Positions 12,496-25,400 of a stretch of 64,000 nucleotides of DNA are shown in pieces. Every line of letters begins with the position of its first letter. Position 1 is the stretch's first letter. A model generated the notes under the pieces. That model saw nothing but the letters and a program-made list of their open reading frames with translations, was not told where the DNA came from and ran no database searches. Source of the DNA: Chamaecrista fasciculata. Taxonomy: Eukaryota; Streptophyta; Magnoliopsida; Fabales; Fabaceae. The stretch lies in contig QANZ01021110.1 of the NCBI GenBank assembly GCA_003254925.1, forward strand, positions 33,691 through 97,690, written 5' to 3'. Position numbers and translations under genes: made by a program.

Positions 12496-12935
12496 GAGAA
12501 ACCATTATTAACCATATATATATAGATACAGGTGGGTTTGGGAAATTTAAATTAGATTCTTTGTGTCTCTTTGGGGTTATTTAAACCACATCTTTATTAT
12601 AGTTTTCACCCTTAAATTAATTTAAAACTCATGACTACAAACACATACACAGATACACTCTAGTTTAATTAGCTGTCATGCCTCATTCTTAACCATGCAT
12701 TCCATCTCTTCTAATAATTCGCCCCATCACTTAATTAATTAATTAAATAATACTCATGATCATTTACACTGGGAACCACCACCTACTAATTAATTTCCCA
12801 CCACATATCAAAACATTAAAAAAAAATATGACGTCGATCTGTACATGTTACGTTGCACAAATAGTTGCAAAAAACTCGAGATATCTGACACCAAAACAGA
12901 ACAAAACATCAATGATATTGTACATTAGTTTTTGG

Positions 12936-13405
12936 GTAAACCGCCTATTTAGCCCTTGAGTTATATATGAACATTATTATTTTAGTCCTTAATTGAATCT
13001 TTGAAATATTTAATTTAATTTTTGAAAAATCATAACTCGTTACAATTTAGTCCCTTTAGGAACTAACCGTATACATTAACTTGGGATGTTCAAGCAGTGA
13101 AATTAATTTGTAACGAGTCATGAGTTTTTTGAAGATAAAACCAAGACTAAACAAACAAAAGTCATCAAACTGACAACCCAATATTTAAAATATTGAAATA
13201 TACAGTTTACTCCCTAAAATATCAAATAGTATATTTATTATAGTTCTTTCTCTCGAACATGTATTCCAATATCTTAGGGACTGAATTATCAGCTTAATAA
13301 TATTTCAAGAACCAAACTGTTAATTTACTCTAAAACCAAACATTTCAAAAAATCAAGGATTAAAATAACAATGTCCATATAATTCTGAGACTAAACTTTA
13401 AGTTT
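12936..13405. mobile_element. Foldback MITE
   Basis: GGGTAAACCGCCTATTTAG on the left faces CTAAACTTTAAGTTTACTTG on the right. The interior has TTTAGTCC / GGGACTGAATTA phrases in opposite orientation. It lies just downstream of the GT14 stop codon, so it may sit in or near the 3' UTR. No exact target duplication was found. Confidence 0.5.
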
Positions 13406-13433
13406 ACTTGATCTTAATTTTCACTAATAATTC

Positions 13434-16400
13434 TCAAGGCTTTTGGCACTGACTACCACCACCTTTATGTCTCCTAGTTTTGACAATATCAGAGAGTAAA
13501 GCTTGAAGCTTGATACCATAAGGCCCTGGCTTTACAACATCAATATTGGTTTTACTATTACCACCACCAGAGACATTATAATTAGAGCATGATAATGATG
13601 ATGAGAAATAGTCATCATTATTATCATTACCATTATTACTACTTGAGTTGTGTGGTAATAATACTAATTTCTCTGAGCACCAAAATCCAGAAACTAGGGC
13701 ATTTGGGGATGAACGATGAAGAATCAAATCATCAATTTTGTCCAAAATGAGATCATCAGCATCAAAAGGACGAGCAAAAGCAGCCCCAGATTGAATTAGG
13801 GTATGGTAGTGAGAGAGATCTAGGGTTTGGGACTCAGAAGGGTCAGTGTCCCAAAGAGAGAAAACTAGGGTGTTAAAAATGTCAAAGGAAGTGTTTTTGA
13901 AGGGAATGGAGTTACATAAGAGAGTGTGGAAATAAGACTCAAGAGGATAAGGGACATTGGTGAAGAACATTAGGAGTTTCCTAGGTAAGTTGTCCCAACC
14001 ACTCACTGTGTATTCCATTAATGCTCTTGTCAATATCACCCATGGTGAACCTGCTTGTGTGTGTACGTACATGTGTATGAATTGTCATTCATTATTACCA
14101 AAAAAAAAAAAATTGTCATTCATTACATCATACAGATTATCACATGTATATATGGTCACAAACCAATCACGAGCTTCTTCAGCTAGTATAATTATGAGAA
14201 AACTTACTTTTTCTTACTGAATTTGTTTTGAAGTTATGATTTAGTCCCTGAATATTGAAAATACATATTTTAGTCCCTTTTTTTATGCAAAATGTTGATT
14301 ATTTACTCAACGAAATATGATCTACATATGGAGAATAAATAGTTGGTGTTAATAATCAAAATTAGGAATTAAAAAATGCATTTCTTTCTAATATCTCCAA
14401 GGACTAAATGTAGCTTTAGAATAAATTTCAAAATTAAATTGGTCAAAGTCTTTTGCTTAGATCTCAATTTGGTCATGTATTTCTTTTATTGCACTTTAAT
14501 TTAGTCTTATATATTTTGATCAAGTTGCAGAATTGGTCTCATATTTTTTGGTTAGGTTGTAGAATTAGTCTCATATTTTTGCAAAAGGTTCCATATTGTG
14601 GTACTAGTGATGTAACTTGTTGCAAAGAGATGAGACCAAATCTACAACAAAAAAGATATGAGACCAATTCTGCATATGACCAAAAGATATGCATGAGACC
14701 AAAAGTGCAACAAAAAAAAAAACGAGACCAAATTAAGACCTGAGTAAAAGATATGAAACTAAGAGTATACTTTGACTTCAATTACTTTACAACTTTTTTA
14801 ATAAACTTCTCAATTAGTCATTCATCAAGAGTAATTTTAAGAGTAAAAAGTAGGTTCACTCTTTAATTATTGGCTTAAGTGCACTTTTAGTCCCATAACT
14901 ATGACAAAGGTTTCATTTTGGTCCCACAACTTTTTTTTGTTGCAATTTTGGTCCCATAACTATGACAAAGGTTTCATTTTGGTCTCATAACTTTTTTTGT
15001 TGCAATTTCGGTCCCATAACTTCTCAAAAGGTTCCACCGTTAGTCCCTTGGTGAATTCCATCCATATTTGCCGTTAAGTATGACGTGGCATAGTGACTAG
15101 GATCATGATGTGGCAAAATAAGATGAAGTGGACTGAAATAGGATCTATATGCAACATATTAAAACTTATCTATACCCAACCACCATATATACAAAGAGTG
15201 GTACTGACAGGGACCAATCTGGTGGGGAAGAAGAGACTTCAAGCAGAAGGCACTGACGAAGTTGATGGGATCTTCAGCCAGAGTCGAACGACCAAAGCGA
15301 CAGCGACGGCAAATCGGGAAGCGGAACGAGGAAGAGGAAGTACCACTCTTTGTATATATTGTGGTTGGGTATAGATAAGTTTTAATATGTTGCATATAGA
15401 TCCTATTTCAGTCCATTTCATCTTTTTTTGCCACATCATGATCCTAGTCACTATGCCACGTCATACTTAACGGCTAAATATGGATGGAATTCACCAAGGA
15501 ACTAACGGTGGAACCTTTTGAGAAGTTATGGGACCAAAATTGCAACAAAAAAAGTTATGGGACCAAAATGAAACCTTTGTCATAGTTATGGGACCAAAAG
15601 TGCACTTAAGCCTTAATTATTTTACAACTCTTTAAATAAACTCCTTAATTAGTAAAGTTTTAAAGAATTTTTTTACAAACTTATTAATCACTCTAATTTA
15701 ATTTTTCTTCAACTTCGTAATTAAACTCCTTAACTGGTAAAGGTTTCAAAGGACATTTTCTTTCATGGATGTCACTAAATTGATAATACAAATGCATAAA
15801 TTTTCTTGAACTTTAGTTATATTGTGCAAAAAATCTTTAAAATTTTGTAAAATAATGGGCGACCTTTGAAGTTTTGGTTTTGTGTGCCTTAGAAAAATCA
15901 TGCCAATCATCACAATTGTGTGAGAACAAATACTTCAAAGGAAAAGCAGGCCACAACTTGTTTTTTTTTTCCTTTTACCAAAATTAATGACAATGAGAAT
16001 TTTGATTGGGAGAAGTTTAAGGGCATGATTGGTTTAAAGAAATGTTTCCTGTTTTTATTTTCTGTTTCTATTTTTAGAATTCTATTTTCATTTCTAAATT
16101 TTCAATATTTAAGAAACATGTTTGTTTTATAGAGTCAAAAAATCGTTTTCATTCATGTTTAAATATGTTAACTTGAATAATGTTAATTTTTATATGTTTT
16201 CAAGTTTGATTATGACTAAATGATGATATTAACATGATTAATTAGTTTACTTTTGTGTAAAGTTGCAAAATATCACAAGTTTGTTTTTAGAAATAATGAA
16301 AACGTCTTTTTGACGTTTCCTGTTTTCACCCTATTTTTGGAAATATTTTCAGAAAACATTTTCAAAAAAATTGTACAAAACACGTTTTCAGTCATATTTC

Positions 16401-19400
16401 CTGTTTTCAGTGAAAATGGAATCAGCAAACAGGGTAACCAATCAGACCCCTTTTCCAAGGTAATTTATTGTTAATTAAAATAGGCCAAAGTCTAAATTTG
16501 GTCCCATATGTTATACTCAATTCTCAATTTGGTCTTATATCTTTCTTTGTTGCACTTTTGGTCCTATATCTTTTTTTGTTGCACTTTTGGTCCCATATCT
16601 TTTTTTTTGTTGCAGATTTAATCTCATATCTTTGAGTCAAATGCAGAATCTGTCTCATATCTTTAGGTCAGATGCAGAATTAGTTTTATATTTTTGGGAC
16701 AAGTCACAAGTGGCACTAACGGTTGATCTTTTTTCGAAAATATGAGACCAATTTTCCAACCTGACCAAAAGATATGGAACCATATTGAGACCTTTTGCTA
16801 AGATATGGGGCCAAAAGTGCAACAACAAAAAATACAGGATCAAATTGATAATTGAATAAAAGATATGAAACCAAACTTACACTTTGACCGTTAAAGTATT
16901 ATTGGTCTCTAAACAATGAAAAAAAAAAATAAAACAAAAAAGAGGAAATGACATAAAGGCATAAGCATTAATTTTTATCATACATATATAAATGAGAAAA
17001 AAAAAAGAGAGAGAGTTAATAATATTAACAAAATCGATACTTTTTTTCTTATTTTTTTATATCTCGAAGATTATTTGTTGTTTTTTTCTTTAACCAGCCG
17101 TATTTTTAGACTAATGATTAGATAAAACTCTTTAAAAAATCTAAAAGAACATAATTACAAATTCTTACATTATACAAAAAGAAGATTAAGAATAAATGAA
17201 GTAAAATTATAGGGATTGAGCAAGAAGTTAATTATTTCAACCATAGTTATTGATCAGAGATAGTGAGTGTGTGTGTATATATATATATATACTAGGGGCA
17301 TTGCGTGTCCTAACGGGCACGCAAATATGTATGTAAAATAAATAAGGGACTAAATTGTTAACTTAGTAAAGAAAGAGAGACCAAATAGTAAATTTTCTCT
17401 TATTTTTAATTTCATAGACTATAGTTTTAAACATATAAGATATATGTTGAGAAAGTAAACTGACCTCCAAAAATGTTAAAAGCATCAGGGGTTTCACGGG
17501 ACTCCACAGCAAAGTAAAGTGGGTTGCTGGTTTCATAAAACAAACTGGGGTCTACTACTATTTGATTCATGTCTTGCTGCCTGCATATATCATCAATCAT
17601 ATCTTCACTTTTAAATCAATTTCCTTCACATATATATATATATTTCGACTTCTCTCTCAATTTTTGAAAATGTTTAAATAGTAACTTTTATAATACATTA
17701 GATACTTTTTAATTTTGGTAATCATAATACAGTAGATATATATATATATATATAATGAACTTAATAAGAATGTCAACGTTTCAAATAAAATAGAGTAAAT
17801 TACAGAAAAAGTTCATGTAGTTAATTAACCTATTTTGTATGATGGTAGCTTAATGGTGTGATTCATAAATTTTTAAATTAGAGCTTGTGGTTTACACCTA
17901 GCACATTCAGGCTTTGCTGTAAAAAATTAAAGCTTACGTGAGTGAGGTAAGTATCTCATTTTGGTATGTAATTGGACTATATTTCAGTTTGCTCCTTAAT
18001 ATTTTATTTTTTTCCGTTTTGATCCCTAATATTTTGCAAAAGTTTCACTTTTAGTTCCTCAACACTAATCCATCCAAACTTCAGATTTTAAAAAAATCTC
18101 ATATCATTATTAACTTATTAATTTTTCTATCTCATTTTGATCCTTAGACATTTCTTTCTCTCGTTTTGGTCTTTGGACATCTCTTTCTCTCTCATCTCCC
18201 CCACCCTCTCTTTTCCTAATCTATTTTCCTCATCTCAAACTTGCATAGAGAGAGAAAGAAATTCTAGAAAATATTAGGGATCAAAACAAAACATAAAACA
18301 AATTTTAAAGACTAAAAATGAAATTTTCACCTGTCATATTCAGGCAAGGCCTCAATATGTTAATGGTGCAAACCACATGTCCTAATCTAAAAGTTTTGAA
18401 CCATAAAGTAATACCATCATGTAAATAGACTAAACAACATTACTCATTTTTATAATTTACCTAACAAAATAAATGAGTATATCAAATTACTAAATGTTTC
18501 AATTGGAGTGTGAAAAAATTCTAAACCTGGTCCATCAAGGTGGCCCATCTAATTAACTCACCACACACACACACACATATTTCAATTGTTTAAATTTTTT
18601 TTATTTCCGAATTTTCTTGGAATTCAGTTTTTATGATCCGTTTGTAATTCTACAGTATGACACCAAAGACTAGGTCATATACCTAACGATGTCCTAAAGA
18701 AAATTACTAGTCTTACCATTAGTGATTACAAATCAAAATCAGATTATGATGTATGTCATTTTATAAAACTACACAGATTACCCTTTAGTCTCTTGCATAT
18801 TGCCACACTTCTTTCTTGTATATACATATTTATATATTCTTTTTGTTAGCCAAGGTGTGGCATCAATTGTCCCATGGCAGAGGCCTAAGTGTGGGGCCAA
18901 GTCATAGTCGAACCATGACGCTTGGGCGTCTGCTCTACGGTGGGTTAAGGAAATAGAGTTGGGCCCTTGCTAAAAGCTATAACTTTTGGCCTAGTGGTAA
19001 GCGCTTGATCCTAACAATTGGTATCAGAGCCAAGGTCGCGGGTTCGATTCCCAGCGGGACAATTGCTGAGGGGGAGATTAGTAGCCAAGGCATGACATCA
19101 ATTGTCCCATGGCAGAGGCCTAGGTGTGGGGCCAAGTCATAGTCGAACCATGGCGCTTGGGCGTCTGCTCTACGGTGGGTTAAGGAAATAGAGTTGCGCC
19201 CTTACTAAAAGCTATAGCTTTTGGCCGGGTGGTAAGTGCTTGATCCTAACACTTTTATTATATTTTGGGTAAATTATACTTTGGTACCTTGTAGTTTGAC
19301 CCATTTCCACTTTGGTATCATGTGATTTAAAACGTGACCCTTTGGTACCTTGAGGTATGTACCATTAACACTTTGGTACCCTGAATAATTTTTCCGTAAG

Positions 19401-22400
19401 ATTTGGAGAAAATTTCGTTGTGCTTCTCACATGCGTCACTAAAACTCGATTTTCTCTAATTTTTGGCTAAAACAAAGATTAAACACAATATAGATTTCGA
19501 AAAACACCTCTAAAATCCCAGAAATTTGAGAGGTGTTTTTTGAAATTCAAATTGTGTTTCATCTTTGATTTGGCCAAAAGTTAGAGAAAATCGAGTTTTA
19601 GTGAGGCATATAAGATGTACGTGCGAAATTTCATCCAAATTTAATGAAAAACTTGTTTAGGGTACCAAAGTGTCACATTTTAAACCACAGGGTACCAAAA
19701 TGGAATGAGGTCAAACCACAAGGTACCAAAGTGTAATTTACCATATTTTTTTTTATAAAATATGTACATATTAGTTAAAAAATACATTAAATATAAAGTT
19801 AATCTCAATTAAATTAATTTTTTGTTGATAAATACTTTTTATTAATATAAACATTATTAAATTCATATAATTATTTATTTTATCAATACATACAAGTTAA
19901 AAAATATATAAGATAAAATAATAACATAAATTAATTTTAGAAAAAATTAAAAGAAACAATAAAATAATTGGCTGGCCAAATCCGGTAACTTGACCTAGCC
20001 CAACTTTCATCGAGCTGGGTTTCAGGTTCACTTGACTCGACCCATGTATACTTTAATAATTGTCACACTCTTTTGGGAAATTTTTATTATTCACATCTTA
20101 AAACTTTTGGATGATTTTCCTTTGCTAAAAACAAATAACCCACAAAGATAAATTTTTAAATTATTCAAAATTAGGATTAAATTATATTTTGACCGCAAAT
20201 ATTTTTTAAAAATTTCATTTTAGTCCTCAAATATCATGATCTAGGGACATTTTTGTAAATTTTGAAAACATTTGGGGGAATTTTGTAATTTTAGTAAAAA
20301 ATTGTGAAGCTCATCCTCCTTCTATTGAATGCACGATTTTTTGGACTAAAATACATTTATTTTTTAGATTTAGGACTAATTTGTAATTTTAACATTTTTC
20401 TAATATTTTTCAAAATTACAATTTGACCCCATATTGTTTTTATAATTTTCATTTTAGTCCTCAAATATTATGGTTCAGGGACTTTTTTGTAAATTTTGAA
20501 ATTATTTGGGAGCATTTTGTAATTTTAGCAAAAATTTATGAAATTCATATTCACCACTTTTATGAAACTACGTAGTTTTGACACAAATTTTAGTTGAGTT
20601 GGGTCAAACCATGGGTTTGACCTAACCCAACCCAATTTTAGTGGGTCAATTTTGGACATAACCCATCTCAACCCATTATTTAAATGGGTTGTTTAAAATA
20701 ATAGTTAGGTTGGGTTAATGGGTTGGGTCAACTTTTGCCACCTCATGCTTTCTGAATGTTATATTGGAGGCTCTCTTGTCCTGCTTTCCTTTCCTTCACA
20801 TCTTGCAAGAATTAAGAACTCTCAACTATTCCAAGGTTAGTACCTATACTAGTGATACCATCATATTCCTATTAACTTTAGTTCACCATCTCAAATATGT
20901 TGTCAGCCATCTCATATTACACCATAAAATAATTCTCTGTCACATTCTTATATTTCTTCTTTTGTACTCCCTACATAATGTGATTTGTAGGATAATCTTG
21001 CACTTTATACAAATGACTGATCAACTCTTTTCCAAATCACAAATCCTACTCCTAATATTGTTGTTTAACCTCATGGAAGTTGTAGGCAAGAAAAATAGCG
21101 AAAATAACTCAATAATGATTTTGTTCACTTTTGTGAAACCACACCTATTTATTCATATCTAACTATCCCTTTAATAACTATGACTAAAGAACTTATGCCT
21201 TTGAAGAGAATAAACTTGAGAGTTAATCCAATTGGCCAGAGACAAACATGCCATTTGGTTCTAAATGGGTGATCAAATTCAAATATCATACAAATAGTAC
21301 TATCGAGTGATACTTGGCCAAATTAGTGGCCAAAGGCAAACATGCCATTTGGTTCTAAATAAGTGACCAACTAAATATCATGCAGATGGTACTATTGATC
21401 GATACAAGGCCAAATTAGTGACCAAAGGCAAACATGCCATTTGGTTCTAAATGGGTGACCAAAACCAAATATCATGTATATGGTATTATTGAGCGAGACA
21501 AGGCCAAATTAGTGGTCAAAGGCAAACATACCATTTGGTTCTAAATGGGTGACCAAAATAAAATACCATGCTCAATCCAAAAAAAAAAAATTAAATATCA
21601 TGCACATACTATTGAGCGATACAAGGCCAAATTAGTAGTCGAAAGCAAACATGCCATTAGAATCTAAATGGGTGACCAAAATCAAATATCATGCAAATAT
21701 TGGTACTATTGAGTGATACAAGACCAAATTAGTGGTCAAAGGTTATAATGAGATTGAGGGCACTCTGTACTGGCAAAAGGTTATAACCCAATTATACACG
21801 TTTTGAGATACTTAAAACATACACCTTTTTTTTTTGTCAGAGACAGGAATGGACAAAACATCAACGCAAGTGTTAGTCCTTATTCCCATATAGCCTACTT
21901 AAATACTCACACACACACTCACTTCCCATCGATGTGGGACTTAAAACATACACATAATATGTGGTTATTTTATAGTTCTAATTCTATTAGTGTTTTTTTT
22001 TTCTACTCCCTTAACTAAAAGGTCCTTAATAGATTTGAAACAAAACTAAAAAATTTTTTAAAAAAAAATACATGTTGTGTTATATTAAAATTAAGCATAT
22101 CAAATAAAATAAACAACCGTATCAAATTATTACTAAATATATCCGATAAAATGAAACACATTATATAAAATAAAAAAATTGAATAATAATAATATTTGAT
22201 AGAAGAATCAGACGCACACACATTTTCTATATATATATATATAATATATATATATATATTTGTTTTTTTTTATTTTAAAAATATCTAATTAAAAACTTTA
22301 AAGGATCATAGATGATATAACTAGTCTTAAGTCTTAATAGAATCAGACTTAACTAAAAAAAAAAATTTCTAATACTTTCAAAATACGGATTGATATATTT

Positions 22401-25400
22401 CTAATAAAATAATAAAGAAGAATTAATGATTTAATGTTGAAGCTACCTGAACCAACATATTTTGACACGTCTAATATTAGATAGGTCGGGGCCTTCATGA
22501 TTAAGAGTTGAGACCATAATTTATTTCGTTAAAGTGTACTTTTGGTCCTATAATTCTTGTTATGGTCTCAATTTGGTCCCATTAATTTTTTTTTTCACTT
22601 TTGATTCCATATCTTTTACTCAAGTTGCAGATTTAGTCCCATGTTACACTATTGGTCTCATATCTTTGAGTCATGTTGCATAATTAGTCCTATATCTTTT
22701 AGTCAAGTTGCAGAATTTGTCATATATCTTCGAGTCAGGTGCAGAAATAGTCTCATAACTTAGGATCAAGTGGGACTGGTGGTGAAACTTTTTGTTAAGA
22801 TATGGGACCAATTTTGTAACATGACCAAAAGATATGAGACCAAAAGTGAATACGGGACCAAATTTACAACTTTTTGTAAAAATATAAGACCAAAAGTGTA
22901 ACAAAAAAAGTTATGAGACCAATACACTTTGACCATTTACTTTTCTTTAGATGGTTACTAGAAAAGTAATAATAATAAATAAAAAGAAAGAAATTAAACC
23001 TTTATATATGATCATATTATGATATATCGATCAAATATCTCATCGACACCTAACTACAATTATAAATTGTGATTAAAAGCATTCGTAAACTAATAAATTT
23101 TTTTAAAAAATCATTGTATCATTAAGAGTTTGAGTAGGCTTGGCACTTATTCATTGGCACATATATAAAACTAGGGGCTTTCCGTGTCCTAACGGGCACA
23201 AATGTTTGATTTGACATTTGTAGTTATTTAGTGACTAAATAGTATATTTCTATTATTCAAGGACTAAATCGTTAGAAGTATGAAAATTAAAAGACCAAAT
23301 AATAAGTTTTCACTTTCTTAAATTTCATCTACTATTTTATCTCTCCCATTATCTATATTTTTTCCTCTTTTAATATTTCAAAATAAAATTAGTTTTGACC
23401 AACTAAAACACCCCTCACACATATAATATAGTATAGATATAGATATAGATATAGATATATTATTATTCTTATTTTATTAAAAAATATAGAAAATGTAAGT
23501 TCTAATCTTCGAATATTTCTAATAAAATATTGGTCCCATATTTCTAATATTTTATTAAAATATAGAAAATGTAAGTTAATTTTATGAATAGGCTTTAGAA
23601 GCTTCAGAAATTGAACTTGATATTATAGCAACAATTTATTGAGATGGTTTACTAATCAATCCCATCATTAACAATTTATTGAGTTGTTTTGAGATATAAA
23701 TACATTGCGGGTTTGGATTTTTGAAAATTGACTCATATCAACTCGCGAATTTAATTTTAAGCCAAAAAAAAAACTTGGAAACTTGCATTTATACCAAAAA
23801 AAAAAGGGTTAAAGGGTCATTTACTTATTTTGGTCCTAAATATATGTCTTAATGTTCATTTTGGTCTTTCATGTTTCAAAATGTTCAAATTAATCCTAAT
23901 TATTTGCAAAATGTTTCATTTTGGTCACAAATTATTGAATATGATCATATTTATCTTGTTTTAAGTTTGAATATGATGAATTTAGAGTAACGTAATGTTC
24001 TCAAAGAGTATTTTTTCTATCCAGTTGGAGTCGTCATCAAACAAGGTCAATTAAATATTGAAAGTAGGTCACTTGTTTTACGGAAATTAATCATATTTCT
24101 CTCGTTTTAAGTTCGAATGCTACAAATTCAAAGCTATGAGTTAATATTAACAAGTCCTTTGAACTTGGAATGAAATATGAGAGAAATATGACCAAATTCA
24201 ATAGTTTGGGACCAAAATAAAATATTTTATCAACATTTAAGACCAAAATGACCCTTTGAAATGTATTATATATTTGTTACTTATTAGATGCTTTTAATTT
24301 GACATATATATATATATATATATAAGATTTACTATGTTAAAATAATATATTGTACTATGATGCTTATGAATATATAATTATATTCATTAATTAATTTAGA
24401 TTTTATAAATATATAAAAATATAATTTTTTTGGTCAGAAATATATAAAAATATAATTGATTTAGCATATAATTTTTTAATAAAAAAGAAAGAAGCCAACC
24501 TGCGAAACCGACCTAAGCATCCAACCCAATCATTTACTAGCTACTAGTTGGGTTATATTGGTTGAGGTCTATGAAGCATGGACACTGACACGGACATGGG
24601 ACACGACACGGACACGGACACAGCGACACGTCAAACTCTCAAAATTACGCGACACGACACGGCATATATTTATATATATAAATAATTAAATATTCATAAT
24701 TTTTAATGAAAAAAATTAAAAATTACAATTTTTATTCATAATATATGTCATATCTATTATTATTTTCTCTTGCCTATCATGTTAAAGTTACAAAAAATTG
24801 ATTTATATTCTAAAATTTATGGATATGTGTCGTGTCGGTGTCATACGAGTGTCGGACACTGACACGTGTCTGACACGGCGACACGCCTTNCAAACATCTA
24901 TGACTATCTACAATCATGAATTTTCCATAAAAAAAAAAACTACAATCATGAATTATGATGAAGGCCATTTCAGAAATGGGGACAAGTCATGTTCATGCAG
25001 GCCTCTCTATATTCAAACGTAAAACACAAACGAGGGAATTGATTACCTGTCTCAACAGCCATGATTGTGACTACATATATTCATATAGTAAACTAATAAT
25101 TTAGTCTATGCAAAATTATTGATTTTATAATTTAATTCTTAAAATATTGAAATACATAATTTAATCTCTCAAAGATTAAAATAGTGTATTTATTATTCTT
25201 TTTATGAATTAAATAATATATTATTTTAATCTTTTAGAGATTAAAGAATATATTATTTTAATTTTCAGAGACTAAATTGTGTATTTTAATTTTTTAAAAA
25301 ATAAGCTATTAATTCAATAATTTTATAAGGACTAAATTATTAGTTTACTCAATATATATAAATGTTATATTTTTTTCTCTAAACTTTATAACTTGGGAAT

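Larger units (their letters stand above)
10447..13433. other. Intergenic between B-box gene and GT14 gene; no further gene seen
   Basis: Contains a poly(T) tract with a 15-base assembly gap (10626-10640), a GA microsatellite near 12447-12495, and a foldback at 12936-13405. The two genes converge, so both 3' ends point into this region. No open frame here resembles a known protein. Confidence 0.55.

Noticed and set aside
15093..15451. Open frames across the arms of the SF1 Pack-MULE on both strands
   Set aside because: Generated by the inverted repeat; only the central segment resembles a protein.
16253..16474. Plus- and minus-strand frames rich in Phe and Asn
   Set aside because: The region contains inverted GAAAAC/GTTTTC phrases (another foldback-like sequence); no domain.
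19019..19060. Possible tRNA gene (GGTTCGATTCCC-like T-loop phrase)
   Set aside because: No full cloverleaf; the neighbouring TGGTATCAGAGCC is the primer-binding site of the TRIM and the phrase lies in its internal region.
21243..21740. CRISPR-like array
   Set aside because: Repeat units are contiguous with no unique spacers, are RT-derived, and the genome is a plant nuclear one.
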